A stretch of 5,245 nucleotides of DNA from Chloroflexota bacterium (GTDB lineage Bacteria; Chloroflexota; Anaerolineae; J102). The stretch lies in assembly GCA_003353825.1 (NCBI GenBank), contig PIVW01000412.1, positions 1 through 5,245 of the forward strand, read 5' to 3'. Position numbers and translations under genes: made by a program. The notes under the pieces are model-generated. The model searched no databases. It saw only the letters and a list, made by a program, of their open reading frames with translations, and was not told where the DNA came from. The first letter of the stretch is position 1; each line of letters begins with the position of its first letter. Below are positions 1 to 5,245 of this stretch, one piece after another.

Positions 1-103
1 TTCAAAGTTCCTCCGCCGCAGTGGCGGCCCCACAAGCAACGAGGGCGGCCATCGCTAGAGGCTTTACGCCTCATTCAACGATGGTGTCCTACTCCCAGTT
101 GAA
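1..103. other. GC-rich left edge with two short hairpins; no assignable gene
   Basis: Two small perfect hairpins are visible: CCGCC/GGCGG (13-17 with 23-27) and GAGGC/GCCTC (58-62 with 68-72), each with a 5-nt loop. GGCGGCC also occurs twice, at 23-29 and 44-50. No T-tract follows either stem, so neither is a convincing terminator. Plus-strand frame 1 is open from the edge to a TGA at 100-102, and frame 2 to a TAG at 56-58. Either could be the tail of a gene that begins outside the window, but I recognise neither peptide. The stretch could also be a repeat of the REP or mobile-element-end kind. Confidence 0.3.
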
Positions 104-127
104 GTGCAGTCCTACCCTTGTAGTTAC

Positions 128-153
128 CTCCAATCCTTTTCTGCATATGCTTT
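128..153 (+). repeat. 26-bp near-repeat, copy 1 (upstream of the beta-helix gene)
   Basis: This segment matches 1572-1597 at 23 of 26 positions in the same orientation. The first nine bases (CTCCAATCC) and the last thirteen (CTGCATATGCTTT) are identical and enclose a variable 4-base pyrimidine block. The core contains the 8-bp palindrome GCATATGC. It lies 113 bp before the chosen start of the beta-helix gene, so it would be in the leader or promoter region. The function is unknown. Confidence 0.55.
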
Positions 154-254
154 TCTCTTTCAGCTGCTACTGATGTGCAGTTCGTCTACCCTGCCATCTC
201 GGTTTCACTCAACCATCCCTGTCAAGAAACCGCTACCCAACTACACCCACTCAC

Positions 255-258
255 GGAG
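255..258 (+). promoter_or_regulatory. Ribosome binding site (GGAG) fixing the beta-helix start
   Basis: GGAG lies 7 nt before the ATG at 266, the normal distance for a Shine-Dalgarno sequence. The same reading frame stays open upstream to a GTG at 104. That extension adds 54 residues in front of what is otherwise a textbook signal peptide, and no comparable ribosome site precedes the GTG. This favours 266 as the true start. Confidence 0.65.
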
Positions 259-265
259 CCGAATT

Positions 266-1519
266 ATGTCTGCAAAACTCAGAATCCCTGACACCCATCG
301 ATTTACTCATTGGCTTGCGCACATAGTTGCGTTCATAGCGCTGGTACTGTTCACGGCCTCTTTGTTTCTCTCAGATGTCAGTGCTCAGACCGCTCCTCTC
401 ACAACCCCAGACCAGAGCACGATCTACTACGTCGATGCTGCAAAAACCGCAGGGTCCAACGATGGCTCCTCCTGGACCGACGCCTTCACCAGCCTGCAAT
501 CGGCTCTTGATATAGCCCAGGCCGGTGACCAAATCTGGGTGGCCGAGGGTGTGTACACACCCAGCCAACGCACAGAGGAAGATGACCCTCGCAGCGCCAC
601 ATTCAATCTCGTTGATGGTGTGACCATATACGGCGGTTTCGCCGGCACACCTGGTCAGGAAGAGGATCTCTCTCTACGAGATTGGCAGACCTATCCAACC
701 ATACTCAGCGGCGATATCGACGGCAATGACTTGGTAGATGAGCAAGGAGTCCTCACCACCACAGCCAATCTCGTGGGCGAAAACGCCTATCATGTGCTCC
801 TGGCAGAAGGTGTTGGCAAAACGACGATATTGGATGGTTTCTTTATTACCGCCGGAGCGGCAACGGGCGAATCAAGGGAACAAAATTTCGGCGGCGGCAT
901 GTACAACGTCGATAGCGATCCAACCCTCAGCAACGTCACCTTCACGGCTAATTCGGCACATTATGGCGGCGGCGGCATGTACAACTACGATAGCAATCCA
1001 ACCCTCAACAACGTCACCTTCACGGCAAATTCGACAGATCATGACGGCGGCGGCATGTATGTAGACGACGATAGCAGCCCATTCATTAGCAACAGTATTT
1101 TCTGGGACAATGTCAAACCTCTTCTGTACGCTTCTCATGATAGTCACATAACGATTTCCGACAGCCTGGTGCAAGGTGGTTGTCCGGTGAATACCAACGT
1201 CACCTGTGCCGGAGCCATACTCGATACCGATCCGCGCTTTGTTCGCCCGCCTAACTCTGGAGACGGCGACTGGAGCACGCTGGAAGATAACGACTACGGA
1301 GATCTACGCCTGCAAGCTGATTCGGCGGCCATTGACGCCGGCAATAACGCATCGCTGCCATCTGATTCTTCAGATCTCGACGACGATGGAGACACTGCAG
1401 AACCAATTCCCTACGATTTACAGGGCTTTCTCCGCGTTGTCGGCGCTGCCGTCGATTTGGGCGCCTATGAATATCCAGAACTGAACAAAGCTCTTTGGTT
1501 GCCGGCGATAATGCGATAA
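266..1519 (+). CDS. Secreted right-handed beta-helix protein with choice-of-anchor Q domain
   Basis: A 417-residue exported protein. Residues 1-40 form a signal peptide: a basic N-region, a hydrophobic core at about 17-35, and a likely signal peptidase I site after VSA (A40/Q41). From about residue 53 comes the IYYVDAA...GSSWTDAF...LQSAL...GDQIWVAEGVYTPS block that typifies bacterial parallel beta-helix surface proteins, then an Asp-rich DIDGNDLVDE loop. Near-identical 26-residue coils with GGGMYN and PTLxNVTFTANS (about 209-263) look like successive beta-helix turns. The C-terminal part has the choice-of-anchor Q signature: DPRFV (322-326), AIDAG (355-359) and DLGAYE (397-402). The protein ends in LWLPAIMR with no membrane helix or LPXTG motif. 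C306 and C314 may form a disulfide. The substrate is unknown; no polysaccharide-lyase active site is recognisable. It stands alone, convergent with the minus-strand genes. Family and export are well supported, the role is not. Confidence 0.85.
   Translation: MSAKLRIPDTHRFTHWLAHIVAFIALVLFTASLFLSDVSAQTAPLTTPDQSTIYYVDAAKTAGSNDGSSWTDAFTSLQSALDIAQAGDQIWVAEGVYTPSQRTEEDDPRSATFNLVDGVTIYGGFAGTPGQEEDLSLRDWQTYPTILSGDIDGNDLVDEQGVLTTTANLVGENAYHVLLAEGVGKTTILDGFFITAGAATGESREQNFGGGMYNVDSDPTLSNVTFTANSAHYGGGGMYNYDSNPTLNNVTFTANSTDHDGGGMYVDDDSSPFISNSIFWDNVKPLLYASHDSHITISDSLVQGGCPVNTNVTCAGAILDTDPRFVRPPNSGDGDWSTLEDNDYGDLRLQADSAAIDAGNNASLPSDSSDLDDDGDTAEPIPYDLQGFLRVVGAAVDLGAYEYPELNKALWLPAIMR
899..1054 (+). repeat. 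Tandem 78-bp coding repeat (two units, decayed third)
   Basis: Units 899-976 and 977-1054 align without gaps at 69 of 78 bases. Both begin ATGTACAAC and end with a run of GGC codons, and the same ATGTA start recurs at 1055, exactly 78 bp later, where the third unit soon diverges (MYVDDDSSPFISNSIF). Each unit encodes 26 residues of the form MYNxDSxPTLxNVTFTANS...GGG, consistent with one beta-helix turn. Identity at the DNA level, including silent positions, points to duplication rather than only structural constraint. Confidence 0.8.
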
Positions 1520-1571
1520 ATTGACACGATATCATCTTCCACAGCACTAGCCGATATTGCTGGAACGCAAT

Positions 1572-1597
1572 CTCCAATCCCTCCCTGCATATGCTTT
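1572..1597 (+). repeat. 26-bp near-repeat, copy 2 (downstream of the beta-helix gene)
   Basis: The partner of 128-153, in direct orientation and differing at three bases within the central pyrimidine block. It starts 53 bp after the stop codon of the beta-helix gene, so the two copies bracket that gene about 1.44 kb apart. No inverted ends or transposase accompany them. Confidence 0.55.
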
Positions 1598-1685
1598 GGA
1601 TGTGTCCTTTTTGAATTATAAGGGCAATATTACCTAGCCACACTCACACATTTGGAAGCCGGTTCAGGTCTTCTGAATTTCCGAA

Positions 1686-1772
1686 ATGGGGAGTTACGTT
1701 GACGAAAACCCAGGTCGAGCCCAGGTGGCACGTTATCTCTCAAACTCATTTAGGACGCATCCAATATTTTGA
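1686..1772 (+). other. Possible 28-codon ORF in the convergent intergenic region
   Basis: An ATG at 1686 opens a short frame ending in TGA at 1770-1772, immediately before the stop codon of the converging Wzz gene. The peptide begins MGSYVDENPGRAQVARY and ends in RTHPIF. Its mixed, low-repetition composition reads like protein, but there is no clear ribosome site and I recognise no family. An in-frame stop at 1674-1676 closes the frame upstream. It could be a relic of a longer gene or chance. The rest of 1520-1772 holds the 26-bp repeat copy, weak inverted repeats (TTCAG/CTGAA at 1663-1677; ATTTC/GAAAT at 1677-1687) and no T-tailed terminator. Confidence 0.2.
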
Positions 1773-2459
1773 TCACTCTTTTGGAATCTCAGCCAGCACC
1801 GAAACTCCCAACGCCTCCAGTTGTGCTGACGTGCGAATGCGGTTGTCCAGATACTCTAGCAGGAAAGCGAGCCCAATCCCGGCAATGAGCGCTAAGGTCA
1901 AGCGCAAGGGCAAGTCCAACCGTTGGCGCAACCCCGGCCCCACCGCTGCCACCACCCCACGATGCACCAGGTACACGACCCCTTGATCTGCCAACAACCT
2001 GGGCATAAACAGGTCTGCATCCTCGATCAACGTTGTTTCCACTGCATCGGCGATCAAGGGTAACTGCTCGGGATCGCCACTGTGAACCGTCACCTGTAGG
2101 ATGCGGTGCAGGGTACCCGTTTGCGCACTCCCCTGGATCACGCCCGGCGGAAGCACGATGCCATCGCCAACCAGACGTTCTGAAACCGCTCCGGCAAATT
2201 CCGATCCCTTAACGATTTCGCTGAAGTCGTCGATCAGATATTCCGATGACAAAGCTGTGTAGTAGCCGTCGTAATTATAAACATCCTCTATCTCTTGCGG
2301 TTGCACACCGACAGAGAAGGACATCCCCAACACGTAGGCCGGGGGGCGGGGTTGCCAGGGTTTCTGTGTGATCAGCGAAAATAGTAGGGTGAGTACCATG
2401 AGTATGGCTGGCGCCCACCATCGGCGGCGGAGCACATCTAAATAAGCGCGTAATTCCAT
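1773..2459 (-). CDS. Short Wzz-type polysaccharide chain-length determinant protein
   Basis: A 228-residue inner-membrane protein with the polysaccharide co-polymerase architecture. The N-terminus MELRAYLDVLRRRWW is the usual cytoplasmic lead-in. It is followed by membrane segment 1 (about 14-30), an extracytoplasmic domain of about 150 residues, membrane segment 2 (about 185-204), and the DNRIRTSAQLEALGVSVLAEIP tail typical of Wzz proteins. Family members set chain length or assist export of surface polysaccharides. The extracytoplasmic part is shorter than in classical Wzz, with no long coiled coil, and there is no C-terminal tyrosine-kinase (Walker) domain, so a kinase partner would be a separate protein. 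No Shine-Dalgarno sequence precedes the ATG. A weak TTGAAT/TTTAAG promoter-like pair (2486-2491 and 2464-2469) sits too close to the start for a normal leader. It lies 70 bp after xdhC, behind a hairpin, and is probably not part of the same functional unit. Confidence 0.82.
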   Translation of the reverse strand: MELRAYLDVLRRRWWAPAILMVLTLLFSLITQKPWQPRPPAYVLGMSFSVGVQPQEIEDVYNYDGYYTALSSEYLIDDFSEIVKGSEFAGAVSERLVGDGIVLPPGVIQGSAQTGTLHRILQVTVHSGDPEQLPLIADAVETTLIEDADLFMPRLLADQGVVYLVHRGVVAAVGPGLRQRLDLPLRLTLALIAGIGLAFLLEYLDNRIRTSAQLEALGVSVLAEIPKE

Positions 2460-2502
2460 AAGTCTTAAACCGGATGAGTTTTTTTATTCAACTCGGCTAT
2501 TG

Positions 2503-2527
2503 GCAGTGTCAGATATCCTGACACTGC
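2503..2527 (-). terminator. Perfect 10-bp hairpin directly after xdhC
   Basis: GCAGTGTCAG (2503-2512) pairs perfectly with CTGACACTGC (2518-2527) around a 5-nt loop, and two G-T pairs can extend the stem. It begins 2 nt after the xdhC stop codon on the minus strand, where a transcript-end structure is expected. No U-tract follows immediately, so it is not a canonical intrinsic terminator. It may instead stabilise the 3' end of the mRNA, cooperate with Rho, or be a dyad operator for the Wzz gene, whose start is 44 bp further on. Confidence 0.4.
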
Positions 2528-2529
2528 TG

Positions 2530-3567
2530 TCAAGTTTTCCTGTTTCGCACCGAGACGATTTCGCCCATGATGGCAAGGGCAATCTCCTCAGGACGCCGTC
2601 CTCCCAGGTCCAGGCCAATAGGATTGTAGATACGGGCCAGTTGCCCATCGCTGATGCCATCTACGCGCAGTTTTTGCGCCCGTTTCGCCATAGTTTTACG
2701 AGAACCTAGCGCCCCGATATAGCGGGCGGGGCTATCCAGGGCCACGCGCAAGGCCGGAACATCCAGCTTGTCGTCGTGGCTGAGTACGGCAATGTAGGAG
2801 GCCTCGTCGAGCGGCAGCCTGTTCAAGGCGTCCTCAGGCCATTCGAGTATCAATTGGTCGGCGTGGGCAAAGCGTTCGGGTGTAGCGAAGGCGCTGCGGG
2901 CATCGACAACAGTCGTGTGAAAACCCATGGCCTTGGCGAATGTGACCAGAGGGATGGCGATATGCACGGCGCCGATAATGAACAAGCGTGGCCGTGGCAC
3001 ATAAACTTCGAAAAACATATCTTGCTCTTCATCTCCTTGCATAAACGATCGTCGTTCTGTTTTCTGCTGTGTCAGAAGGCCAAGCGCGTGATCTCGCACC
3101 TCTTGGCTCAACCCATCTAAACTGAAATCCCCCAGAGTGCGTTCATCCGGCCAGACCAGCAGTTTGGCGCCCGGATCTGATCCTGCCAGCAGGGTCGCTA
3201 CGGCAACCAATTGCTCCGTCATCAGACTGTTTTTAAGCTGTTCGAACTGGTTATCGAAAGCCACTGGTTCGATGAATACCTCGATATTGCCGCCACAGGC
3301 CAAGCCGATCCCCTGAGCCAATTCGTCGGCAATTCCGAATTCGATCAGCTGCGGCCGGCCATGGTCAATGACTTCGAGAGCTTGTTGCAAAACAGCACTT
3401 TCCACGCAGCCGCCGCTCACCGATCCCACCATATCACCGCTGGAAGAAACAGCCATCTTGGCGCCTAACGGGCGTGGTGCAGAGCCATAGACCTTGACGA
3501 CGGTGGCCAGAGCTACAGATTTACCTTGGGCTTGCCAGTGGTTAATGTCAGTAAATAGGTTTCGCAT
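2530..3567 (-). CDS. XdhC/CoxI family molybdenum-hydroxylase maturation protein
   Basis: A 345-residue cytoplasmic protein with both expected domains. Residues about 11-102 form the XdhC/CoxI N-terminal domain (VALATVV, GSAPRPLGAKM, GSVSGGCVES with C54, GLACGGNIEVFIEPV with C91). Residues about 192-340 form the Rossmann-like C-terminal domain (FIIGAVHIAIPL at 196-207, VVDARSAF, YIGALGSRK, NPIGLDLGGRRPEEIALAIMGEI). XdhC binds molybdenum cofactor, helps provide its sulfurated form and delivers it to xanthine dehydrogenase; CoxI-type relatives act on CO dehydrogenase. The nucleotide-binding loop reads GAVH where many homologues have GAGH, which may mark a subfamily. The chosen ATG lacks a visible Shine-Dalgarno sequence, but the N-terminus fits the family. 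It lies 60 bp after the metallophosphoesterase. The CoxE-like gene upstream supports a Mo-hydroxylase context, though the target enzyme is not in the window. Family very likely; substrate enzyme unknown. Confidence 0.9.
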   Translation of the reverse strand: MRNLFTDINHWQAQGKSVALATVVKVYGSAPRPLGAKMAVSSSGDMVGSVSGGCVESAVLQQALEVIDHGRPQLIEFGIADELAQGIGLACGGNIEVFIEPVAFDNQFEQLKNSLMTEQLVAVATLLAGSDPGAKLLVWPDERTLGDFSLDGLSQEVRDHALGLLTQQKTERRSFMQGDEEQDMFFEVYVPRPRLFIIGAVHIAIPLVTFAKAMGFHTTVVDARSAFATPERFAHADQLILEWPEDALNRLPLDEASYIAVLSHDDKLDVPALRVALDSPARYIGALGSRKTMAKRAQKLRVDGISDGQLARIYNPIGLDLGGRRPEEIALAIMGEIVSVRNRKT

Positions 3568-3627
3568 GAGGGTGCGGTGGGATTAGAGAATTTAAGATTG
3601 AAGATCGGTGACGGATTAGAATGATGC

Positions 3628-4461
3628 TCAGAGCTTTGTCAGCGTCAACAGGGTGATTTCGGGCGGGCAATTGAGACGGATCGGTTCGTTGGTAACGCCG
3701 ATGCCGCGGTTGGTGTAAAGCCACATCTCTCCGACGCGATACAAGCCCAAGTCATACTTCTGGGCAAGATAGGGCAGGACCAGGGCGCCGATGCCGGGTA
3801 GCCGGATCTGTCCACCGTGGCTGTGCCCCGCTAACTGCAGCGCTAAACGAGGGTCGAGTGAATAAGTGTCGGCCAGATCAGGCTCGTGCAATAGCAGGAT
3901 GGTGGTAGCGCCAGCAGGGGCGTTTTCCATCGCCGCCCCCAGATCTGGATTCCCACTCCAACCATCGTCAAGTCCGGCTAGATGCAGCGCTGCGCCGTTC
4001 ACATGCAAGGTCGCGCCCTGGTTGACCAGGAGGGGAATACCGGCCTGCTTCATCCCGGCCTGGATCACCTCCACATCTGTCCACAGCTCGTGGTTACCGT
4101 AGATGCCGTAGACACCAAAACGGGCGTTGAGTTCAGCAATGATTGGAGCCAGTTCGAAAATGCTCTCAACCTCGCGCCAGACGAAATCACCGGTGAGCAC
4201 CACCAGATCAGGCTTAAGGCTGTTGGTCAGCGCCACGGCCCGTTGCACCAGGAGGGGCTTGGTAAGTGGTCGGAGATGAATATCGCTGAGTTGGGCAATG
4301 GTAAATCCCTCCAAAGCCTCGGGCAGGCTGTGGATGGGAACGGTGACGCGCTCGACCGTGAGGTCTTGTGATACATTGTTAAAAGCCGCGTAGCCTACAC
4401 CGCCTACCAGCCCTGCAGCCAGAGACGCTGCGCCGAGTTTAAGGAAACCTCTGCGATTCAT
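3628..4461 (-). CDS. Tat-exported calcineurin-like metallophosphoesterase (YkuE-like)
   Basis: A 277-residue protein with every metal-binding motif of the calcineurin-like phosphoesterase fold: SDIH (D60, H62), GD (D92), GNHE (N123, H124), LLHEPD (H192) and GHSHGGQ (H213, H215). It should therefore bind two metal ions and hydrolyse a phosphoester. The N-terminus NRRGFLKLG followed by an Ala/Gly-rich hydrophobic stretch to about residue 27 is a twin-arginine signal, so the folded metalloenzyme probably acts outside the cytoplasmic membrane, perhaps anchored by the uncleaved helix. The layout resembles the YkuE/YaeI group, often annotated as lipid- or nucleotide-phosphate hydrolases; the true substrate cannot be read from sequence. 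Length is normal and the frame intact. Ribosome-site matching is weak. It sits 82 bp after the VWA gene and 60 bp before xdhC; nothing links it mechanistically to Mo-cofactor maturation. Confidence 0.9.
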   Translation of the reverse strand: MNRRGFLKLGAASLAAGLVGGVGYAAFNNVSQDLTVERVTVPIHSLPEALEGFTIAQLSDIHLRPLTKPLLVQRAVALTNSLKPDLVVLTGDFVWREVESIFELAPIIAELNARFGVYGIYGNHELWTDVEVIQAGMKQAGIPLLVNQGATLHVNGAALHLAGLDDGWSGNPDLGAAMENAPAGATTILLLHEPDLADTYSLDPRLALQLAGHSHGGQIRLPGIGALVLPYLAQKYDLGLYRVGEMWLYTNRGIGVTNEPIRLNCPPEITLLTLTKL

Positions 4462-4543
4462 GGTTGCGCTACCAGGCTTGATCGATGTTGTTCGATAATG
4501 AGTTGCCGCTTTTTTAGGTGGTCGATCATAGTGGATTGTTTTG

Positions 4544-5134
4544 TCAGATGCGGAAGAGAAGTGTTCCCAATTGCTCCAGGCTATGTAAATTATGAACCGG
4601 TAAGAAATCGTCGACGAAAGGCAATGCTGCCTGCATTCCTCGGGTGAGAGGTTCGTAGGTGGAGGATCCGAGCAAGGGGTTGAGCCAGATCAGACGACGT
4701 GCGTTGAGCTGCAAACGTTCCATCTGGCGCCGAACTTCATCTGGTTCACCACGATCCCAACCATCGCTGATCAATAACACAATAGCGCCCTGGCCCAGCA
4801 CACGCCGGCCCCAATGATAGTTAAATGTTTTCAAAGAGGCGCCGATCTGTGTTCCTCCACCCATGTCGTGCGCCTGTGCAACGACTTCATCCATAGCCTG
4901 ATCGACCGAGCGTTTGCGTAATTGCTGGGTGATACGGGTGAGCCGGGTTCCGAACACGAAAGCTTCGATCTGATCTAGACCATGGCTCATCGTGTAAATA
5001 AAATGGAGAAGTACGCGACTGTAGCGTTCCATCGATCCGCTGACGTCGCAGATCACGACCAGAGGGCGGCGTTTGTAGATGGGCTTCCGCCGCGCCAGGC
5101 GCATTGGTTCACCGCCATAGCGAAGATTCGGCAT
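4544..5134 (-). CDS. CoxE-like VWA-domain protein, N-terminally truncated
   Basis: A 196-residue VWA protein matching the C-terminal half of CoxE-like proteins. It starts MPNLRYGGEPMRLARRK, a stretch that in relatives sits just before the VWA domain, after roughly 150-200 further residues. The MIDAS metal site is intact: DVSGS (D30, S32, S34), T95 in GGGTQIG, and D124 in LISDGWDRG. The C-terminus (LHSLEQLGTLLF) looks complete. An in-frame TGA lies two codons before the ATG, the 111 bp upstream contain no CoxE-like sequence in any frame, and no Shine-Dalgarno sequence precedes the ATG. CoxE works with the MoxR-type AAA+ ATPase CoxD in building the active site of CO dehydrogenase-type enzymes, which agrees with the nearby XdhC. 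It may be a 5'-deleted pseudogene, a short stand-alone VWA protein, or a misassembly product. Family call firm; status as a working gene uncertain. Confidence 0.75.
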   Translation of the reverse strand: MPNLRYGGEPMRLARRKPIYKRRPLVVICDVSGSMERYSRVLLHFIYTMSHGLDQIEAFVFGTRLTRITQQLRKRSVDQAMDEVVAQAHDMGGGTQIGASLKTFNYHWGRRVLGQGAIVLLISDGWDRGEPDEVRRQMERLQLNARRLIWLNPLLGSSTYEPLTRGMQAALPFVDDFLPVHNLHSLEQLGTLLFRI

Positions 5135-5245
5135 GGTTCAGTAGAAGAAGAAAGCACGTTAACAATTGAATGAGGAAGAAAAGCAGCACCTCGTGTAAGA
5201 TTTGGACATTTATTACAAAACCAAACACACACAAGGAGACTGCTT
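5135..5245. other. AT-richer right-edge region, probable leader of a divergent gene
   Basis: On the minus strand, the frame continuing from the VWA gene contains four stop codons and the sequence is pyrimidine-rich before the ATG. The other two frames are open to the window edge but give hydrophobic, low-complexity peptides unlike CoxE. I see no gene here. On the plus strand the region ends in a CA repeat and a strong ribosome site, so it is best read as the 5' leader of a plus-strand gene. I see no convincing promoter hexamer pair. Confidence 0.4.
5233..5238 (+). promoter_or_regulatory. Shine-Dalgarno AAGGAG for a gene starting beyond the right edge
   Basis: A perfect AAGGAG lies 7 nt from the window end, directly after a short CA repeat. 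A start codon at normal spacing would fall at or just past position 5246, outside the window, making that gene divergent from the VWA gene. Confidence 0.4.

Noticed and set aside
104..265. Upstream extension of the beta-helix gene from a GTG at 104
   Set aside because: It would add 54 residues in front of a standard signal peptide and contains a copy of the 26-bp repeat. The ATG at 266 has a well-placed GGAG and directly gives the signal peptide.
899..1111. The regular 78-bp repetition as a CRISPR array
   Set aside because: Units are contiguous, in frame and coding, with no constant repeat and variable spacer pattern.
872..1174. Minus-strand reading frame across the beta-helix repeats
   Set aside because: Its repeated VVHAAA segments are just the reverse translation of the GGC-rich 78-bp units; no independent coding signal.
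1553..1631. Inverted pair GATATTGC/GCAATATT as a terminator for the beta-helix gene
   Set aside because: The arms are 8 bp with one G-T pair and a loop of over 60 nt, with no T-tract after the second arm.
1699..1986. Plus-strand TTG-start frame preceded by GGGGAG
   Set aside because: Most of it lies antisense to the Wzz gene and its translation there is a shadow. The purine run is plausible as a ribosome site but the protein has no recognisable features.
2511..2533. TTGACA on the minus strand as a -35 box for the Wzz gene
   Set aside because: The hexamer (2528-2533) matches consensus, but at 16-18 bp spacing the -10 candidates are poor (for example GACACT) and the spacer is the hairpin stem itself.
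5159..5216. Plus-strand promoter from TTAACA/TTGAAT and TAAGAT/TATTAC hexamers
   Set aside because: No pair of these hexamers has the required 16-18 bp spacing; the AT-rich context makes chance matches likely.

Overview
The window most resembles a Chloroflexota (Caldilinea/Anaerolineae-like) chromosome fragment. This is an inference from three things: a secreted beta-helix protein of the 'choice-of-anchor Q' type ending in LWLPAIMR (a C-terminal style I associate with that phylum), an XdhC variant with a GAVHIAIPL nucleotide-binding motif, and a mix of Mo-hydroxylase maturation and exopolysaccharide genes. There are no rRNA or tRNA genes to confirm it.

Layout. Positions 1-265 hold no gene I can name: GC-rich hairpins at the left edge, then the leader of the first gene. 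One plus-strand gene (266-1519) encodes an exported right-handed beta-helix protein. It is convergent with a minus-strand block, and a 253-bp intergenic region lies between them. Read in the minus direction, the block is a CoxE-like VWA protein lacking its N-terminal part (5134-4544), a Tat-exported calcineurin-like metallophosphoesterase (4461-3628), an XdhC/CoxI-family maturation factor (3567-2530) and a short Wzz-type chain-length protein (2459-1773). The gaps are 82, 60 and 70 bp, so the genes may be only loosely co-transcribed. A perfect 10-bp hairpin directly after xdhC probably separates Wzz from the others. The right edge (5135-5245) is non-coding on the minus strand. It carries a strong plus-strand Shine-Dalgarno sequence, suggesting a divergent gene that starts just outside the window.

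How the genes may work together. XdhC and CoxE-like VWA proteins both serve maturation of molybdenum hydroxylases (xanthine dehydrogenase or CO dehydrogenase family), so the right half looks like part of such an accessory cluster, although no hydroxylase subunit, MoxR/CoxD ATPase or MobA-like gene is visible. The metallophosphoesterase and Wzz are envelope proteins and look like neighbours rather than partners.

I found no clear new system. The points most worth a second look are the missing CoxE N-terminus with its abrupt junction, a 26-bp near-repeat flanking the beta-helix gene, the recent-looking 78-bp tandem duplication inside that gene, and its C-terminal tail.
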